A stretch of DNA of 38,095 nt from Sphingomonas sp. 67-36. Lineage in GTDB: Bacteria > Pseudomonadota > Alphaproteobacteria > Sphingomonadales > Sphingomonadaceae. The notes under the pieces are model-generated. The model had not been told where the DNA came from and made no database searches. It saw only the letters and a list, made by a program, of their open reading frames with translations. Made by a program: the position numbers and the translations under genes. Shown here in pieces: positions 1 to 8,098 of the stretch; the stretch's first letter is position 1, and each line of letters starts with the position of its first letter. The stretch covers positions 175,073-213,167 of the forward strand of contig MKSU01000016.1 of the NCBI GenBank assembly GCA_001897375.1, written 5' to 3'.

Positions 1-241
1 GCACGCGATAGCAGACGCGGTGCGGGCGATAACGGCCGCGCCATTCGCAGACGGTGCGGAAGCGCGGGCCGCGATGCCAGCCGCGATTCCTGTCCCATCC
101 GCGATGATAGCCGCGATCGCCGCGCCAGCGATCATGCTTCCCGTAATAGCCGTCGTTGCGCCAGCCTTGCGCTTCCGCCGCGCCGGGGAGCGCGGTGCCC
201 GCCACCATCAGGCCGGCGAGCGCGAGAACGATCTTCCTCAT
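1..241 (-). CDS. small exported Arg/Trp/Tyr-rich protein (partial, C-terminus off the left edge)
   Basis: The gene starts at an ATG (239-241) preceded by a good ribosome site, AGGAG at 250-254, and reads open for 80 codons to the window edge, so its end is missing. The first 25 residues are a clear signal peptide: a basic start (MRK), a hydrophobic stretch and an AEA-Q type cleavage site. The mature part is rich in Arg, Gly, Trp, His and Tyr with recurring RGW/HRG units, and has two cysteines about ten residues apart near the edge. It should be periplasmic. Small basic exported proteins of this kind are common in sphingomonads but I cannot assign a function. It lies 44 bases downstream of the ferredoxin gene on the same strand and may or may not be co-transcribed. 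Confidence 0.75.
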   Translation of the reverse strand, partial: MRKIVLALAGLMVAGTALPGAAEAQGWRNDGYYGKHDRWRGDRGYHRGWDRNRGWHRGPRFRTVCEWRGRYRPHRVCYRV

Positions 242-285
242 GTGGTTCACTCCTGTACTTCTTCCCACATGAGGCGAAGGTTAGC

Positions 286-621
286 TCACCGCCCCTGCAT
301 GTTCCGTGAACCCGATGGTAAGCGTACAGTCAGGCCATCGAGCGCTTCCGACAGCGTGATCTGGCATGAGAGCCGGCTGGTGCGCGTCGCGTCATAGGCG
401 AGGTCGAGCATATCCTCCTCGTCCTCGCTCGCCGCGGGCAGCCGGTCGAAATCCGCGGCGTCGACGATGACATGGCAGGTGGCGCAGGCCATCTGGCCCT
501 CGCAGGTGCCCTCCAGCGGCTGGCCGTTACGCTGCCCCACCTCGAGCAGGCTGTCGCCCGGCGCGGCTTCCACCTCGCTGACCGTTCCGTCCGTGCCGAC
601 AAACCGCACCTTCATGGTCAT
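286..621 (-). CDS. [2Fe-2S] ferredoxin, adrenodoxin/Isc type
   Basis: This is a 111-aa plant/adrenodoxin-type [2Fe-2S] ferredoxin. Cys40, Cys46, Cys49 and Cys86 give the C-x5-C-x2-C...C cluster-binding pattern typical of the Isc/adrenodoxin group. The acidic stretch around residues 66-71 (SEDEED) corresponds to the partner-docking helix of that group. It is expected to be a soluble one-electron carrier, either for Fe-S cluster assembly or for a P450 or oxygenase. The start is set by an ATGA overlap: ATG at 619-621 shares bases with the TGA (618-620) of the upstream cysteine desulfurase. A second in-frame ATG lies two codons later (613-615). Its position as the last gene of a desulfurase operon favours a role in Fe-S assembly, which is inference. 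Confidence 0.9.
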   Translation of the reverse strand: MTMKVRFVGTDGTVSEVEAAPGDSLLEVGQRNGQPLEGTCEGQMACATCHVIVDAADFDRLPAASEDEEDMLDLAYDATRTSRLSCQITLSEALDGLTVRLPSGSRNMQGR

Positions 622-1688
622 GCCGCGATCCTTTGCGCATCGGCTGCCGCCGTGATGCGGATCAGCGCGGTCCGCAATTCCTCCTCCGTGGTGTAGCGCC
701 CGAAGCCGAGCCGGATCGAGCCGCGCGCCTCCACATCGCTGAGGCCGATCGCCTTCAGCACGTGGCTCGGCCGCCCCGAGCCGCTGGCGCAGGCCGACCC
801 GGCGGAAAAGGCGATGTCGCGGCAGTCGGACATTAGTCGGTTCACGTCCAGTCCGGCACGGCGCACGTTGAGGTTGCCGTGATAGCGCTGGCTCACCGCA
901 CCGTTGATCGTCCAGCCGGCGAGCATGCCGGTCGCGAGCGACCACAGCCGCTCGACATGCGCCGCATCCTGCGCGGCCCGCTCCGCCATCAGCCGTGCCG
1001 CGACACCGAAGCCGACGCACAGCGCCGGGCTGAGCGTGCCCGAACGCCCGCCCTCCTGATCGCCGCCGTGCAGCAAGGGCGCGAGCGCCACGCCGTCGCG
1101 GATCCACAACGCGCCGATGCCCTTCGGCCCGTGGATCTTGTGGGCGGATAGCGCGATCAGATCGCAGCCTTCCGGGATCGGCACGCGGCCATAGCCCTGC
1201 ACCGCGTCGCACAGCATCAGCGCACCAGCCGCGTGGGCCTGCGCCGCGATCTCCGTGACCGGCTGGATCACGCCGATCTCGTTGTTGACCAGCATCGCCT
1301 CGACCAGCCTCGCGCCCGGCAGAACCCTGGCCAGCGCCGCGCGATCGACCAGTCCCTCGCGATCGACCGGCACGATTCGCGCCTCGCCGATGGCATGCGC
1401 GGTGTCGAGCACGGCGGCGTGTTCGGTGGCGATCGTCACGAACGGGCCGCCGACGCCCTTGATCGCCCAGTTGAGTGCCTCGGTCGCGCCGGAGGTGAAC
1501 ACCACCCGGCCGCCCTTCGGCAGCAGCGCGGCGATCTGCGCACGGGCCACCTCGATCGCCGCCTTGGCCTTGCGCCCGGCAGAATGGGCGGAATGGGGGT
1601 TGGCGTGCTCGTCGCGGAGCCACGGCAGCATCGCCTCGAACGCCTCTGGCGCGAGCGGCGTGGTCGCCTGATAATCGAGGTAGATCAT
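618..1688 (-). CDS. cysteine desulfurase, IscS/NifS family (copy 1)
   Basis: This 356-aa PLP-dependent class V aminotransferase-fold enzyme takes sulfur from cysteine as a persulfide, leaving alanine. Visible features are the N-terminal YLDYQATTP motif, His90 (TEH) that stacks on PLP, the PLP lysine Lys184 in SAHKIHGPKG, and the persulfide cysteine Cys300 in the loop SAGSACASGS. It is somewhat shorter than IscS (about 400 aa), mostly at the C-terminus. The glycine-rich motif before RSGT (GGDQEGGRSGT) lacks the usual Arg of QERG. It is translationally coupled at both ends by ATGA overlaps: upstream with a second desulfurase, downstream with a ferredoxin. It could supply sulfur for Fe-S clusters or for tRNA thiolation, and sequence alone does not decide. 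Confidence 0.9.
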   Translation of the reverse strand: MIYLDYQATTPLAPEAFEAMLPWLRDEHANPHSAHSAGRKAKAAIEVARAQIAALLPKGGRVVFTSGATEALNWAIKGVGGPFVTIATEHAAVLDTAHAIGEARIVPVDREGLVDRAALARVLPGARLVEAMLVNNEIGVIQPVTEIAAQAHAAGALMLCDAVQGYGRVPIPEGCDLIALSAHKIHGPKGIGALWIRDGVALAPLLHGGDQEGGRSGTLSPALCVGFGVAARLMAERAAQDAAHVERLWSLATGMLAGWTINGAVSQRYHGNLNVRRAGLDVNRLMSDCRDIAFSAGSACASGSGRPSHVLKAIGLSDVEARGSIRLGFGRYTTEEELRTALIRITAAADAQRIAA

Positions 1689-2746
1689 GCCGCCAGCCGC
1701 CTTGCCTGCCGCGCGACATCACGCCATGCGGTGATGAAGCGATCCACGTCCACATCGCTCGTCACGCGACCGAAGCTGACGCGGATCACCTCGCGCGTCT
1801 CCTCCTCGCCCCAGCCCATCGCGCGCAGGACGTGGCTGGGCTTCAAGCTGCCGCTCGCACAGGCGCTGCCCGCCGAGACGGCGATGCCGGCGAGGTCGAA
1901 GCGGATCAATTGCGCGCTCGCGGCGAGGCCCGGCAGGCGATAGCTGCCGATCGCGGGATGACGCGCCGCCCGCTCGGCCACGACGATCCCGCCCGAGCGG
2001 CGGATCGCATCGTCCAGACGAGCGCGCAAAGCGGCGTAGTCCGGCTCCCGCTCGGCGAGGGCGGCGGCATAGCCAAGCGCGGCGGGGAGGTTCTCCGTTC
2101 CCGGCCGATAGCCGCGCTCCTGCCCGCCGGTCGGCCGCAGCGTCGCGAGATCGCGTACCAGCAGCGCGCCGATCCCCGGCGGCCCGCCGCGCTTGTGCGC
2201 GGAAAGCGCGACCAGATCGGCATAGTCGGCCAGTTCCGCCGACGCCGGCATCTGCGCCGCATCGACCAGCAGCAGGCCGCCGGCGGCATGGACGATCTCC
2301 GCCGCCGCCGCGATCGGCTGGCGCACACCCGTCTCACTGTTGCACCATTGCAGGCAGACAAGCGCTGGCTCGCCCTCGGCCAGCCGCGCGAGCGCCGTGA
2401 GGTCGATCACGCCGTCCGCGTCCACCGGCGCCGTCTCCGCCATACCGGCCGCGCGGATCGCCGCGTCATGCTCCACCGCCGAGACGATGCGCCGCGCGAC
2501 CTGCGCCCGGCCGAGCGCGAGCGTCAGCGATTCGCTCGCCCCGCTGGTCAGCAAGATCTCGTGCCGCCAGCCATAGGCCCCGGCGATCGCGGCGCGCGCT
2601 TCCTCCAGCGCGGCGCGCGCGGCGCGCCCCTCGGCATGGGGCGAGGAGGGATTCGCCCACATCGCCTGCCCGCGCGCGACGGCGGCGATCGCGGCCGCCG
2701 TCATCGGCGTGGTCGCGGCATGATCGAGATAGAGACGTGGGGCCAA
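1685..2746 (-). CDS. cysteine desulfurase, IscS/NifS family (copy 2)
   Basis: This is a second cysteine desulfurase (about 353 aa), paralogous to its downstream neighbour. It has YLDHAATTP at the N-terminus, the PLP-stacking His93, Lys185 in SAHKRGGPPG and the active cysteine Cys295 in SAGSACASGS. Unlike copy 1 it keeps the canonical GGQERGYRPGTEN motif. No ATG precedes the conserved N-terminus, so the start must be a TTG. I chose 2744-2746, which places YLDHAATTP at the usual distance; TTGs at 2761 and 2773 are alternatives. It is the first gene of the operon, divergent from the hydrolase at 2845, and its stop overlaps the next gene's start (ATGA). Two desulfurases in series suggest division of labour or a heteromeric pair, which is inference. 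Confidence 0.88.
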   Translation of the reverse strand: MAPRLYLDHAATTPMTAAAIAAVARGQAMWANPSSPHAEGRAARAALEEARAAIAGAYGWRHEILLTSGASESLTLALGRAQVARRIVSAVEHDAAIRAAGMAETAPVDADGVIDLTALARLAEGEPALVCLQWCNSETGVRQPIAAAAEIVHAAGGLLLVDAAQMPASAELADYADLVALSAHKRGGPPGIGALLVRDLATLRPTGGQERGYRPGTENLPAALGYAAALAEREPDYAALRARLDDAIRRSGGIVVAERAARHPAIGSYRLPGLAASAQLIRFDLAGIAVSAGSACASGSLKPSHVLRAMGWGEEETREVIRVSFGRVTSDVDVDRFITAWRDVARQARRLAA

Positions 2747-2788
2747 GGCTAATTCCGGCAAAACTCGTTCCAAATCCGGTGACGCGTC

Positions 2789-2796
2789 CTATATAG
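2789..2796. promoter_or_regulatory. palindromic -10-like element between divergent genes
   Basis: The 8-mer CTATATAG is its own reverse complement and is the only A/T-rich hexamer-like element in the roughly 98 bases between the divergent desulfurase operon and the hydrolase gene. It could act as a -10 box on either strand. Matching -35 boxes are weak on both sides, so this is a tentative promoter call. Confidence 0.35.
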
Positions 2797-2844
2797 CGCG
2801 CAAAGCACGGCGCTACACCCGCGCCCACCAACGAACGGGAAACA

Positions 2845-3501
2845 ATGCCTGAAGTGATCTTCCCCGGCCCCGAGGGCCGTCTGGAGGGGCGTTTCGCCCC
2901 CGCCCCCAAGCCCCGCGCGCCCGTCGCGATGATCCTGCACCCGCATCCGAACGCGGGCGGCACGATGAACAACCATATCGTGCAGCAGCTCTACAAGACG
3001 TTCCAGCGGCGCGGCTTCGCCACGTTGCGCTTCAATTTCCGTGGCGTCGGCAAGAGCCAGGGGACGTTCGACAACGGCATCGGCGAGCTTTCCGACGCCG
3101 CGAGCGCGCTCGACTGGGTGCAGAGCTTCCACCCGGAGGCATCGACGACGTGGATCGCGGGCTTCTCGTTCGGCGCGTGGATCGGGATGCAGCTCCTGAT
3201 GCGGCGGCCGGAGATCCGCGGCTTCATCTCGATCGCGCCGCCGGCCAATCTCTACGACTTCACCTTCCTCGCCCCCTGCCCCTCCTCGGGCATCATCATC
3301 CAGGGCGAGCAGGACGAGGTGGCGACGCCCGGCGCGACGCAGAAGCTGGTCGACAAGCTGCGCACGCAAAAGCACATCACGATCCACCACGACGTGATTC
3401 CGCGCGCCAACCATTTCTTCGAGCATGAGATGGACGACCTGATGCGGTCGGTCGACAATTACCTCGACATGCGCCTCGCGCCGGATTCGCCGATCCGCTG
3501 A
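2845..3501 (+). CDS. alpha/beta hydrolase (COG2945-like)
   Basis: This is a 218-aa single-domain cytoplasmic alpha/beta hydrolase. The HPHP motif (residues 32-35) near the oxyanion region, the nucleophile elbow GFSFGAW with Ser108, the acid Asp157 in GEQDEV, and His190 in ANHFF form a complete catalytic triad. Length and motifs match the COG2945 group, whose substrates are mostly unknown; esterase or thioesterase activity is plausible. The start ATG is preceded by a modest GGGAAA. It is divergent from the cysteine desulfurase operon. It ends 28 bases before the end of the convergent 62-aa membrane protein gene, with a strong hairpin between them. Confidence 0.9.
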   Translation: MPEVIFPGPEGRLEGRFAPAPKPRAPVAMILHPHPNAGGTMNNHIVQQLYKTFQRRGFATLRFNFRGVGKSQGTFDNGIGELSDAASALDWVQSFHPEASTTWIAGFSFGAWIGMQLLMRRPEIRGFISIAPPANLYDFTFLAPCPSSGIIIQGEQDEVATPGATQKLVDKLRTQKHITIHHDVIPRANHFFEHEMDDLMRSVDNYLDMRLAPDSPIR

Positions 3502-3508
3502 CACGGAA

Positions 3509-3530
3509 AGGGGCGCCGTCGGGCGCCCCT
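3509..3530. terminator. GC-rich hairpin between convergent genes
   Basis: A perfect 9-bp stem (AGGGGCGCC paired with GGCGCCCCT) closes a 4-base loop just after the hydrolase stop. It reaches the stop codon of the convergent gene. There is no T-run on either strand, so it may be a weak intrinsic terminator or an mRNA 3'-end stabiliser serving both directions. Confidence 0.55.
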
Positions 3531-3717
3531 ATGCCGTCGGCAGCGTCCAGATCAGCACGTTCGCCACCAGCACCGCCGTCATCACCAGCAGCAGCGCGCC
3601 CTTGCGGCGGTCGCGCCCGGTGCGCAGCAGATAGAGGCCGCCGATCAGACAGGCGAACGCCGCGATCATGCCGATCGCGGGCGCGGCCTGCGCGATGCCG
3701 GTCAGCGCATTGTTCAC
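3529..3717 (-). CDS. small two-helix inner-membrane protein
   Basis: This is a 62-aa protein with two predicted membrane helices (about residues 10-27 and 39-58) joined by a short basic loop (RTGRDRRKG), so the loop probably faces the cytoplasm. The start is a GTG (3715-3717) that overlaps the accA stop as GTGA, which argues for a real translationally coupled gene. I do not recognise a family. The clean hydrophobic pattern and the coupling are the evidence. Its role is unknown; being coupled to accA does not by itself imply a part in lipid synthesis. Confidence 0.75.
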   Translation of the reverse strand: MNNALTGIAQAAPAIGMIAAFACLIGGLYLLRTGRDRRKGALLLVMTAVLVANVLIWTLPTA

Positions 3718-4661
3718 ACCCGGCCCATCGCGAGGAATTTCGCGCGGCGATCCTTGCGCAGCGCTTCGGCGGACATGCCGGAAAGCTCGCCCAGCGCGCG
3801 GTCGATCGCGTCGCCCAGCGCGGCGATCGCGGGGGCGGGATCGCGGTGCGCACCGCCGATCGGCTCGGGCACGATCGTGTCGATCACGCCGAGCGCCTTC
3901 AGATCCTGCGCCGTCACCTTCATCGCCTCGGCCGCCTCCGGCGCCTTGTCGGCGGTGCGCCACAGGATAGAGGCGCAGCCCTCCGGCGAGATCACCGAAT
4001 AGACGGCGTGCTCGAACATCAGCACGCGATTGCCGCTGGCGAGCGCGATCGCGCCGCCGGAGCCACCCTCGCCCACCACCGCCGCGACCATCGGCACGCC
4101 GAGCGCGAGGCTCGCCTCGGTCGAGCGGGCGATCGCCTCGGCCTGCCCGCGCTCCTCCGCCTGGAGGCCGGGGAACGCGCCCGAGGTGTCCACCAGCGTC
4201 ACCACCGGCAGCCCGAATCGGTCGGCGAGCTCCATCAGGCGCACCGCCTTGCGATAGCCCTCCGGCTTGCCCATCCCGAAATTGTGGCGCAGGCGCGAGG
4301 CGGTGTCGTCGCCCTTCTCATGCCCCAGCACCAGCACGCGGTGGCCGCGGAAGGTGGCGAAGCCGCCGAGGATCGCCTGATCGTCGGCAAAGCCGCGATC
4401 GCCGGCCAGCGGCACGAACTCGTCGAACAGCCCGGCGACATAATCCCTGAAATGCGGGCGCTCGGGATGGCGGGCGATCTGCGTCTTCTGCCACGGCGTC
4501 AGCTTCGCGAAGGTATCGCGCAGCAGCTTGTCGGATTTCGCCTGCAAGCGGGCGATCTCCGCGCTCAGATCGACGCCGCCATCGGCGCCGGTCTCACGCA
4601 GTTCGTCGATCCGCGCCTGAAGTTCGGCGATCGGCTTCTCGAAATCGAGGAAAGTCGGCAT
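3714..4661 (-). CDS. accA: acetyl-CoA carboxylase carboxyltransferase subunit alpha
   Basis: AccA forms the carboxyltransferase of acetyl-CoA carboxylase with AccD and moves the carboxyl group from biotinyl-AccB to acetyl-CoA, giving malonyl-CoA for fatty acid synthesis. The 315-aa length is normal for the family. The N-terminal helix starts [11 protein letters not shown], as in other AccA proteins, and family motifs such as [13 protein letters not shown]-region GRQ-like RQ-free [18 protein letters not shown] and [10 protein letters not shown] are present. The start ATG lies 9 bases after the xerD stop, so xerD-accA are probably one transcript, and the stop overlaps a small membrane protein gene. 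accA next to xerD is common in alphaproteobacteria. Confidence 0.96.
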   Translation of the reverse strand: MPTFLDFEKPIAELQARIDELRETGADGGVDLSAEIARLQAKSDKLLRDTFAKLTPWQKTQIARHPERPHFRDYVAGLFDEFVPLAGDRGFADDQAILGGFATFRGHRVLVLGHEKGDDTASRLRHNFGMGKPEGYRKAVRLMELADRFGLPVVTLVDTSGAFPGLQAEERGQAEAIARSTEASLALGVPMVAAVVGEGGSGGAIALASGNRVLMFEHAVYSVISPEGCASILWRTADKAPEAAEAMKVTAQDLKALGVIDTIVPEPIGGAHRDPAPAIAALGDAIDRALGELSGMSAEALRKDRRAKFLAMGRV

Positions 4662-4670
4662 CCGGCTGCG

Positions 4671-5570
4671 CTAGGGCGCGCGCTTCGCCACGTCAACGAG
4701 CGGATGGCGTTCGTTGACCAGATCGACCAGCCGTTTGCTGTCGACATGGGTGTAGATTTCGGTCGTGGCGATATCGGCATGGCCGAGCATGGATTGCAGC
4801 GCGCGCAGGTCCGCCCCACCCTCCAGCAGATGCGTCGCGAAGGCGTGACGCAGGACGTGCGGGCTGATCCGCTCGGGCGGGATGCCGGATTCCGCCGCCA
4901 ACGCGCGGACGAGTTGGTAGAGCCGTACGCGCGATAGATGCCCCTTGCCGGAAGGGAACAGGAACGGCCGCTCCTTCGCGACATGCTCGCGCCACCGCGC
5001 CACCGCCGCCCGCGCGCGATCGGACACCGGCACCAGCCGCTCACGCCCGCCCTTGCCGCGCAGGATCAGGAACGGCCGGTCGGGCTGGATCGCGTTGCGC
5101 GACAGCGAGACAAGCTCGGTCGCGCGCAGGCCGGAGCCGTAGAGCAGCTCGAGCAGCGCCTCCATCCGCCGATCGTTGGGATCGGGCGGATCGCGGGCCA
5201 GCCGCGCGGCGATCGTCGCAAACAACCGCTCAATATCGGCGTGGGAAAGCGTCCGGGGCAGCGCGCGCCGCGTGCCGGGGCGGGGCAAGGCCGCGCCGGG
5301 ATCGTCGCCGCGCAGCCCCTCATCGGCCAGAAAGGCGTAGAACCGCCGCAGCGCCGCCGACTTGCGCGCCACGCTCGACCGCGAGAGGTCGAGCCAGCTT
5401 TCGCCCAGCCGCTCCAGCGCCGCCGCATCCGCATCGGCCAGCCCACCGCCCAGCGCTTCCGAGGCTAGCAGCAGATCGCTGCGATAGGCGGCGATCGTGT
5501 TGCGCGCCGCACCCGCCTGCGCCGCCATCATTTCGAGGAAGCGTTCGATCAGGTCGCGGTCGGCGCTCAT
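4671..5570 (-). CDS. xerD: site-specific tyrosine recombinase XerD
   Basis: XerD, with XerC, resolves chromosome dimers at dif under FtsK control. The 299-aa protein has the N-terminal SAM-like core-binding domain (about residues 5-90) and the catalytic domain with the full set: Arg149 (GLRATEL), Lys173, His238 and Arg241 (HVLRH), His264 (LGHADI) and nucleophile Tyr273. I call XerD rather than XerC from its place next to accA and near aroK, a common alphaproteobacterial arrangement, and from its resemblance to XerD; XerC is the alternative. There is no sign of a linked mobile element, so this is a housekeeping recombinase. It starts 4 bases after the upstream unknown gene ends. Confidence 0.9.
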   Translation of the reverse strand: MSADRDLIERFLEMMAAQAGAARNTIAAYRSDLLLASEALGGGLADADAAALERLGESWLDLSRSSVARKSAALRRFYAFLADEGLRGDDPGAALPRPGTRRALPRTLSHADIERLFATIAARLARDPPDPNDRRMEALLELLYGSGLRATELVSLSRNAIQPDRPFLILRGKGGRERLVPVSDRARAAVARWREHVAKERPFLFPSGKGHLSRVRLYQLVRALAAESGIPPERISPHVLRHAFATHLLEGGADLRALQSMLGHADIATTEIYTHVDSKRLVDLVNERHPLVDVAKRAP

Positions 5571-5574
5571 CGCG

Positions 5575-7356
5575 TCAGGCGCGCGTCAGCGCCTCTGTCG
5601 CGATCATCCGCGCCTCGCCGCCAAGCCCAACGACGCGCAGCGCGGTGACGATGCGATAGAGCATCTCCGGCGGCACTCCCCGCCAGTCGCCGGTCTGCAT
5701 CCCGATCGCCGAGAGCAGCAGGACGGTCGCCGGCTGGCGATCGCGGGTGGCGCGGTCGAGCGCGCGCGTCCACGCATTGTCCGCGCCGATCTTCACGTCG
5801 AACGCCTGTGCGCCGCGCTCGATATCGCTCGATGAGAGCCGGCCGAGGCCGGCGAGCCCAGCGAAGAATATCTGCTGCTTGCGCGCGCTGGCATAGCCGG
5901 AGACCGCGCCATAGCCGAGCCGCGTGGCCGCGTCGGGATCGGCGAGCATCAACAGCGCCCAGCCGTCGGTGCCGGTGCTCACAGTGTCGCGCCAGCGCAT
6001 CGCGGTGCGGTCCATGCCGGCGGAGAGCATCGCGGCGATGATGCGATCCGCCTCGTCCTTGCCGTCGATAGGGCGGACGCGCGCCGCCGCGCGGGCGGTG
6101 AGGATCAGGCGGGCGTATTCGCCCTGCGCCGTCGAGCCCCCCTCCCACAATTGCCGCAGCGCGCCGATCCGCGTCGCCACGTCCGCGCCGGCATAGGCGC
6201 TACGCAGGTCGGACGCGGTGGCGGAGAGCATGGCGGGCATGTCGTCCGCCGCATCGATCGCGCCATATAAGTCGACCAAAGCGAGATTGGAGAGCACGCC
6301 CATCGCCGCCGCCCGCTCGGCCGGCGCGGCGCGATCGGCGAGCGGGATCGCCGGAGCCAGCGCGCGCCAGCCCGTCACTTGCGGCCCCACCGTGTCGTAG
6401 AGCGAATCGGGCACGGCGATGCCGGTCGCGGTAGCGAGGCCGAAGCGCCAGGCGTTGAGCTGGACCACCGGGCCCCATTCGATCGTGATCGCCTGTCGGC
6501 TGTCCGCCCCCGCGCCGATCACCTTCTGCGCCAGTTGCAGGTCGATGCCGCTGGCCAGATGGGCGTGCCGCGCCTCGGCGATCAGCGGCTGCGCCTCGCC
6601 GGGATTGCCGGTCAGCGCGGCGCACATCGCCTGCGCCAGCACCCAGCCGGGCTGGTTGTCGTTGCGCAGCGCCGCATCGGTCAGCGGGCAGAGCGCGGCC
6701 GGATCGGCGGTCGCCAGCGCCGCCTGCATCCATATCTCGCGCAGCTTGGGGGTCACGTTGCCGATATCGACCGACTGGACCACCGCGCGCGCCGACACCG
6801 ATTCGCCCATGCGCAGCAGCAGCCACGCCCGCTCCGCCGCGAAATCCGCGCCGTTCACCCGGCGCGGCGTATCGACCCGCGACACCAAAGCGCGGCGCAG
6901 CGCAATCGACAGCCAGCGCGAGGGCAGCGGCGCGGAGAGGCGCCGCATCAGCACCTCGAGGAAACGGCCGTCGGCATTGCCCCATGCGTCAGGAGCGAGG
7001 CCGCCCTCCGTGGTGCCGGTCGGCCCGACCAGCGCCAGCGAACGACGGGCGAAGGCGGGCATCTCATATTGCGCCAGCGTAGCCGCGTCCGGCGTCGGCG
7101 TGGCGCTGGGCGTCGGCTCGGGCGCGATGCCGTTGTCGGCGATGCCGGGCGGAACCTGCTGCACCGTCGCGGGCGGCGCGGCGGTCGCGGATGGCGGCGC
7201 GCTGGCCTGCGGCGCGGCGCTGGGCTGCGCGACCGGCTCGCCGAAGCCGGGCGGCAGCAGCGATTCGGGGGATTTGTTGCTCTGCGCGACCGCCGCGGCG
7301 GCCAGCGATGCGGCCGTCAGCGCGGCCGCCGCAACCTTAACTCGCGAGATTGCCAA
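5575..7356 (-). CDS. exported alpha-helical protein of unknown function
   Basis: This is a 593-aa protein beginning with a basic segment and a hydrophobic, alanine-rich signal sequence ending near AVAQ. A Pro/Ala/Ser-rich linker follows (about residues 35-85), then a long Ala/Leu-rich, mostly helical body with repeated short helices (SVSARAVV, ALATADPAALC, AQPLIAEA). That body looks like TPR or HEAT-type repeats, though I cannot name a family. It should be periplasmic or anchored by an uncleaved signal. The start is uncertain: TTG 7354-7356, with AAAGG 9 bases upstream, fits best; an in-frame GTG and a TTG at 7410 are alternatives. It overlaps the 45-aa membrane peptide gene by 20 bases and precedes xerD by 4, so the three probably form one operon, divergent from aroKB. 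Confidence 0.8.
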   Translation of the reverse strand: MAISRVKVAAAALTAASLAAAAVAQSNKSPESLLPPGFGEPVAQPSAAPQASAPPSATAAPPATVQQVPPGIADNGIAPEPTPSATPTPDAATLAQYEMPAFARRSLALVGPTGTTEGGLAPDAWGNADGRFLEVLMRRLSAPLPSRWLSIALRRALVSRVDTPRRVNGADFAAERAWLLLRMGESVSARAVVQSVDIGNVTPKLREIWMQAALATADPAALCPLTDAALRNDNQPGWVLAQAMCAALTGNPGEAQPLIAEARHAHLASGIDLQLAQKVIGAGADSRQAITIEWGPVVQLNAWRFGLATATGIAVPDSLYDTVGPQVTGWRALAPAIPLADRAAPAERAAAMGVLSNLALVDLYGAIDAADDMPAMLSATASDLRSAYAGADVATRIGALRQLWEGGSTAQGEYARLILTARAAARVRPIDGKDEADRIIAAMLSAGMDRTAMRWRDTVSTGTDGWALLMLADPDAATRLGYGAVSGYASARKQQIFFAGLAGLGRLSSSDIERGAQAFDVKIGADNAWTRALDRATRDRQPATVLLLSAIGMQTGDWRGVPPEMLYRIVTALRVVGLGGEARMIATEALTRA

Positions 7357-7474
7357 GCTCGACCGCCTTTTCGATCCGCGCCGTCGGCTTTTCACCGGCG
7401 CGGCCGGCAAAGAAGAACAGCGCGCCGATCACGATCACCAACAGCACCACCAGCGAGACGATCAATCGTGGCAT
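7337..7474 (-). CDS. 45-aa single-pass membrane peptide
   Basis: This short protein starts at ATG 7472-7474. One strong membrane helix (about residues 4-23, nearly all V/L/I/F/A) is followed by a charged tail (GRAGEKPTARIEKAVE). An AGGATAGG stretch lies just upstream of the ATG. The gene overlaps the start of the 593-aa exported protein by 20 bases, which suggests coupled translation and a shared task at the membrane. I recognise no family. The hydrophobic pattern and the operon position support a real gene. Confidence 0.65.
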   Translation of the reverse strand: MPRLIVSLVVLLVIVIGALFFFAGRAGEKPTARIEKAVELGNLAS

Positions 7475-7555
7475 CACACCTATCCTGTCCGACGCGAGAA
7501 CCCGGCCACGTCCACTATGGCCTCTACGTCGCTGCGCTGTATAGCCGCGCTGACG

Positions 7556-8098
7556 ATGTTGCAAAGCCCCGCCCCGCCCCAGGCCGTCTGGACCGGCCAG
7601 CCGATCGTGCTGGTGGGGCTGATGGGCGCGGGCAAATCCACCGTCGGGCGACGGCTGGCGCTGCGGCTTCGCCTGCCCTTCGTCGATGCCGATACGGAGA
7701 TCGAGCAGGCGGCGGGGATGACCATTGCGGAGATGTTCGCGCAATATGGCGAGCAATATTTCCGCGATGGCGAGCGCCGGGTGATCGCGCGGCTGATGGA
7801 CGGCGCGCCGAAGGTGATCGCAACCGGCGGCGGCGCATTCGTCAACGAGGAGACGCGCGCGCTGATCCTGGCGGAGGCGCTGGCGGTGTGGCTCGACGCC
7901 TCGATCGAGGTGCTGGCGGAGCGGGTGCGCAAGCGCGGCCACCGCCCGCTGCTGGTCGGCAAGGATCCCGCGCAGGTGCTGCGCGAGCTGGCGGAGGTGC
8001 GCAACCCGCTCTACGCGCAGGCGCAGGTCCGCGTGCCGAGCAACAACGTGCCGCATGACTTTACCGTCCGGGCGATATTGGAGGCGATCGGCAAGTGA
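7556..8098 (+). CDS. aroK: shikimate kinase
   Basis: AroK phosphorylates shikimate at the 3-hydroxyl with ATP, the fifth step towards chorismate. With this start the protein is 180 aa. It has the P-loop GLMGAGKST (residues 21-29), the substrate-binding DAD motif (44-46), Arg70 in FRDGERR, the GGG loop (91-93), the lid Arg in KRGHRPLL, and the late Arg in VRNPLY. I chose ATG 7556 because it gives the usual family length and lies just after a possible -10 (TATAGC, 7540-7545); ATG 7517 would add 13 residues. Neither has a clear ribosome site. Its TGA overlaps the GTG of aroB. Confidence 0.94.
   Translation: MLQSPAPPQAVWTGQPIVLVGLMGAGKSTVGRRLALRLRLPFVDADTEIEQAAGMTIAEMFAQYGEQYFRDGERRVIARLMDGAPKVIATGGGAFVNEETRALILAEALAVWLDASIEVLAERVRKRGHRPLLVGKDPAQVLRELAEVRNPLYAQAQVRVPSNNVPHDFTVRAILEAIGK

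Noticed and set aside
4671-5570. Tyrosine recombinase as a sign of a mobile element
   Set aside because: It matches the housekeeping XerD, sits beside accA, and there are no att-like repeats, tRNA or phage genes nearby.
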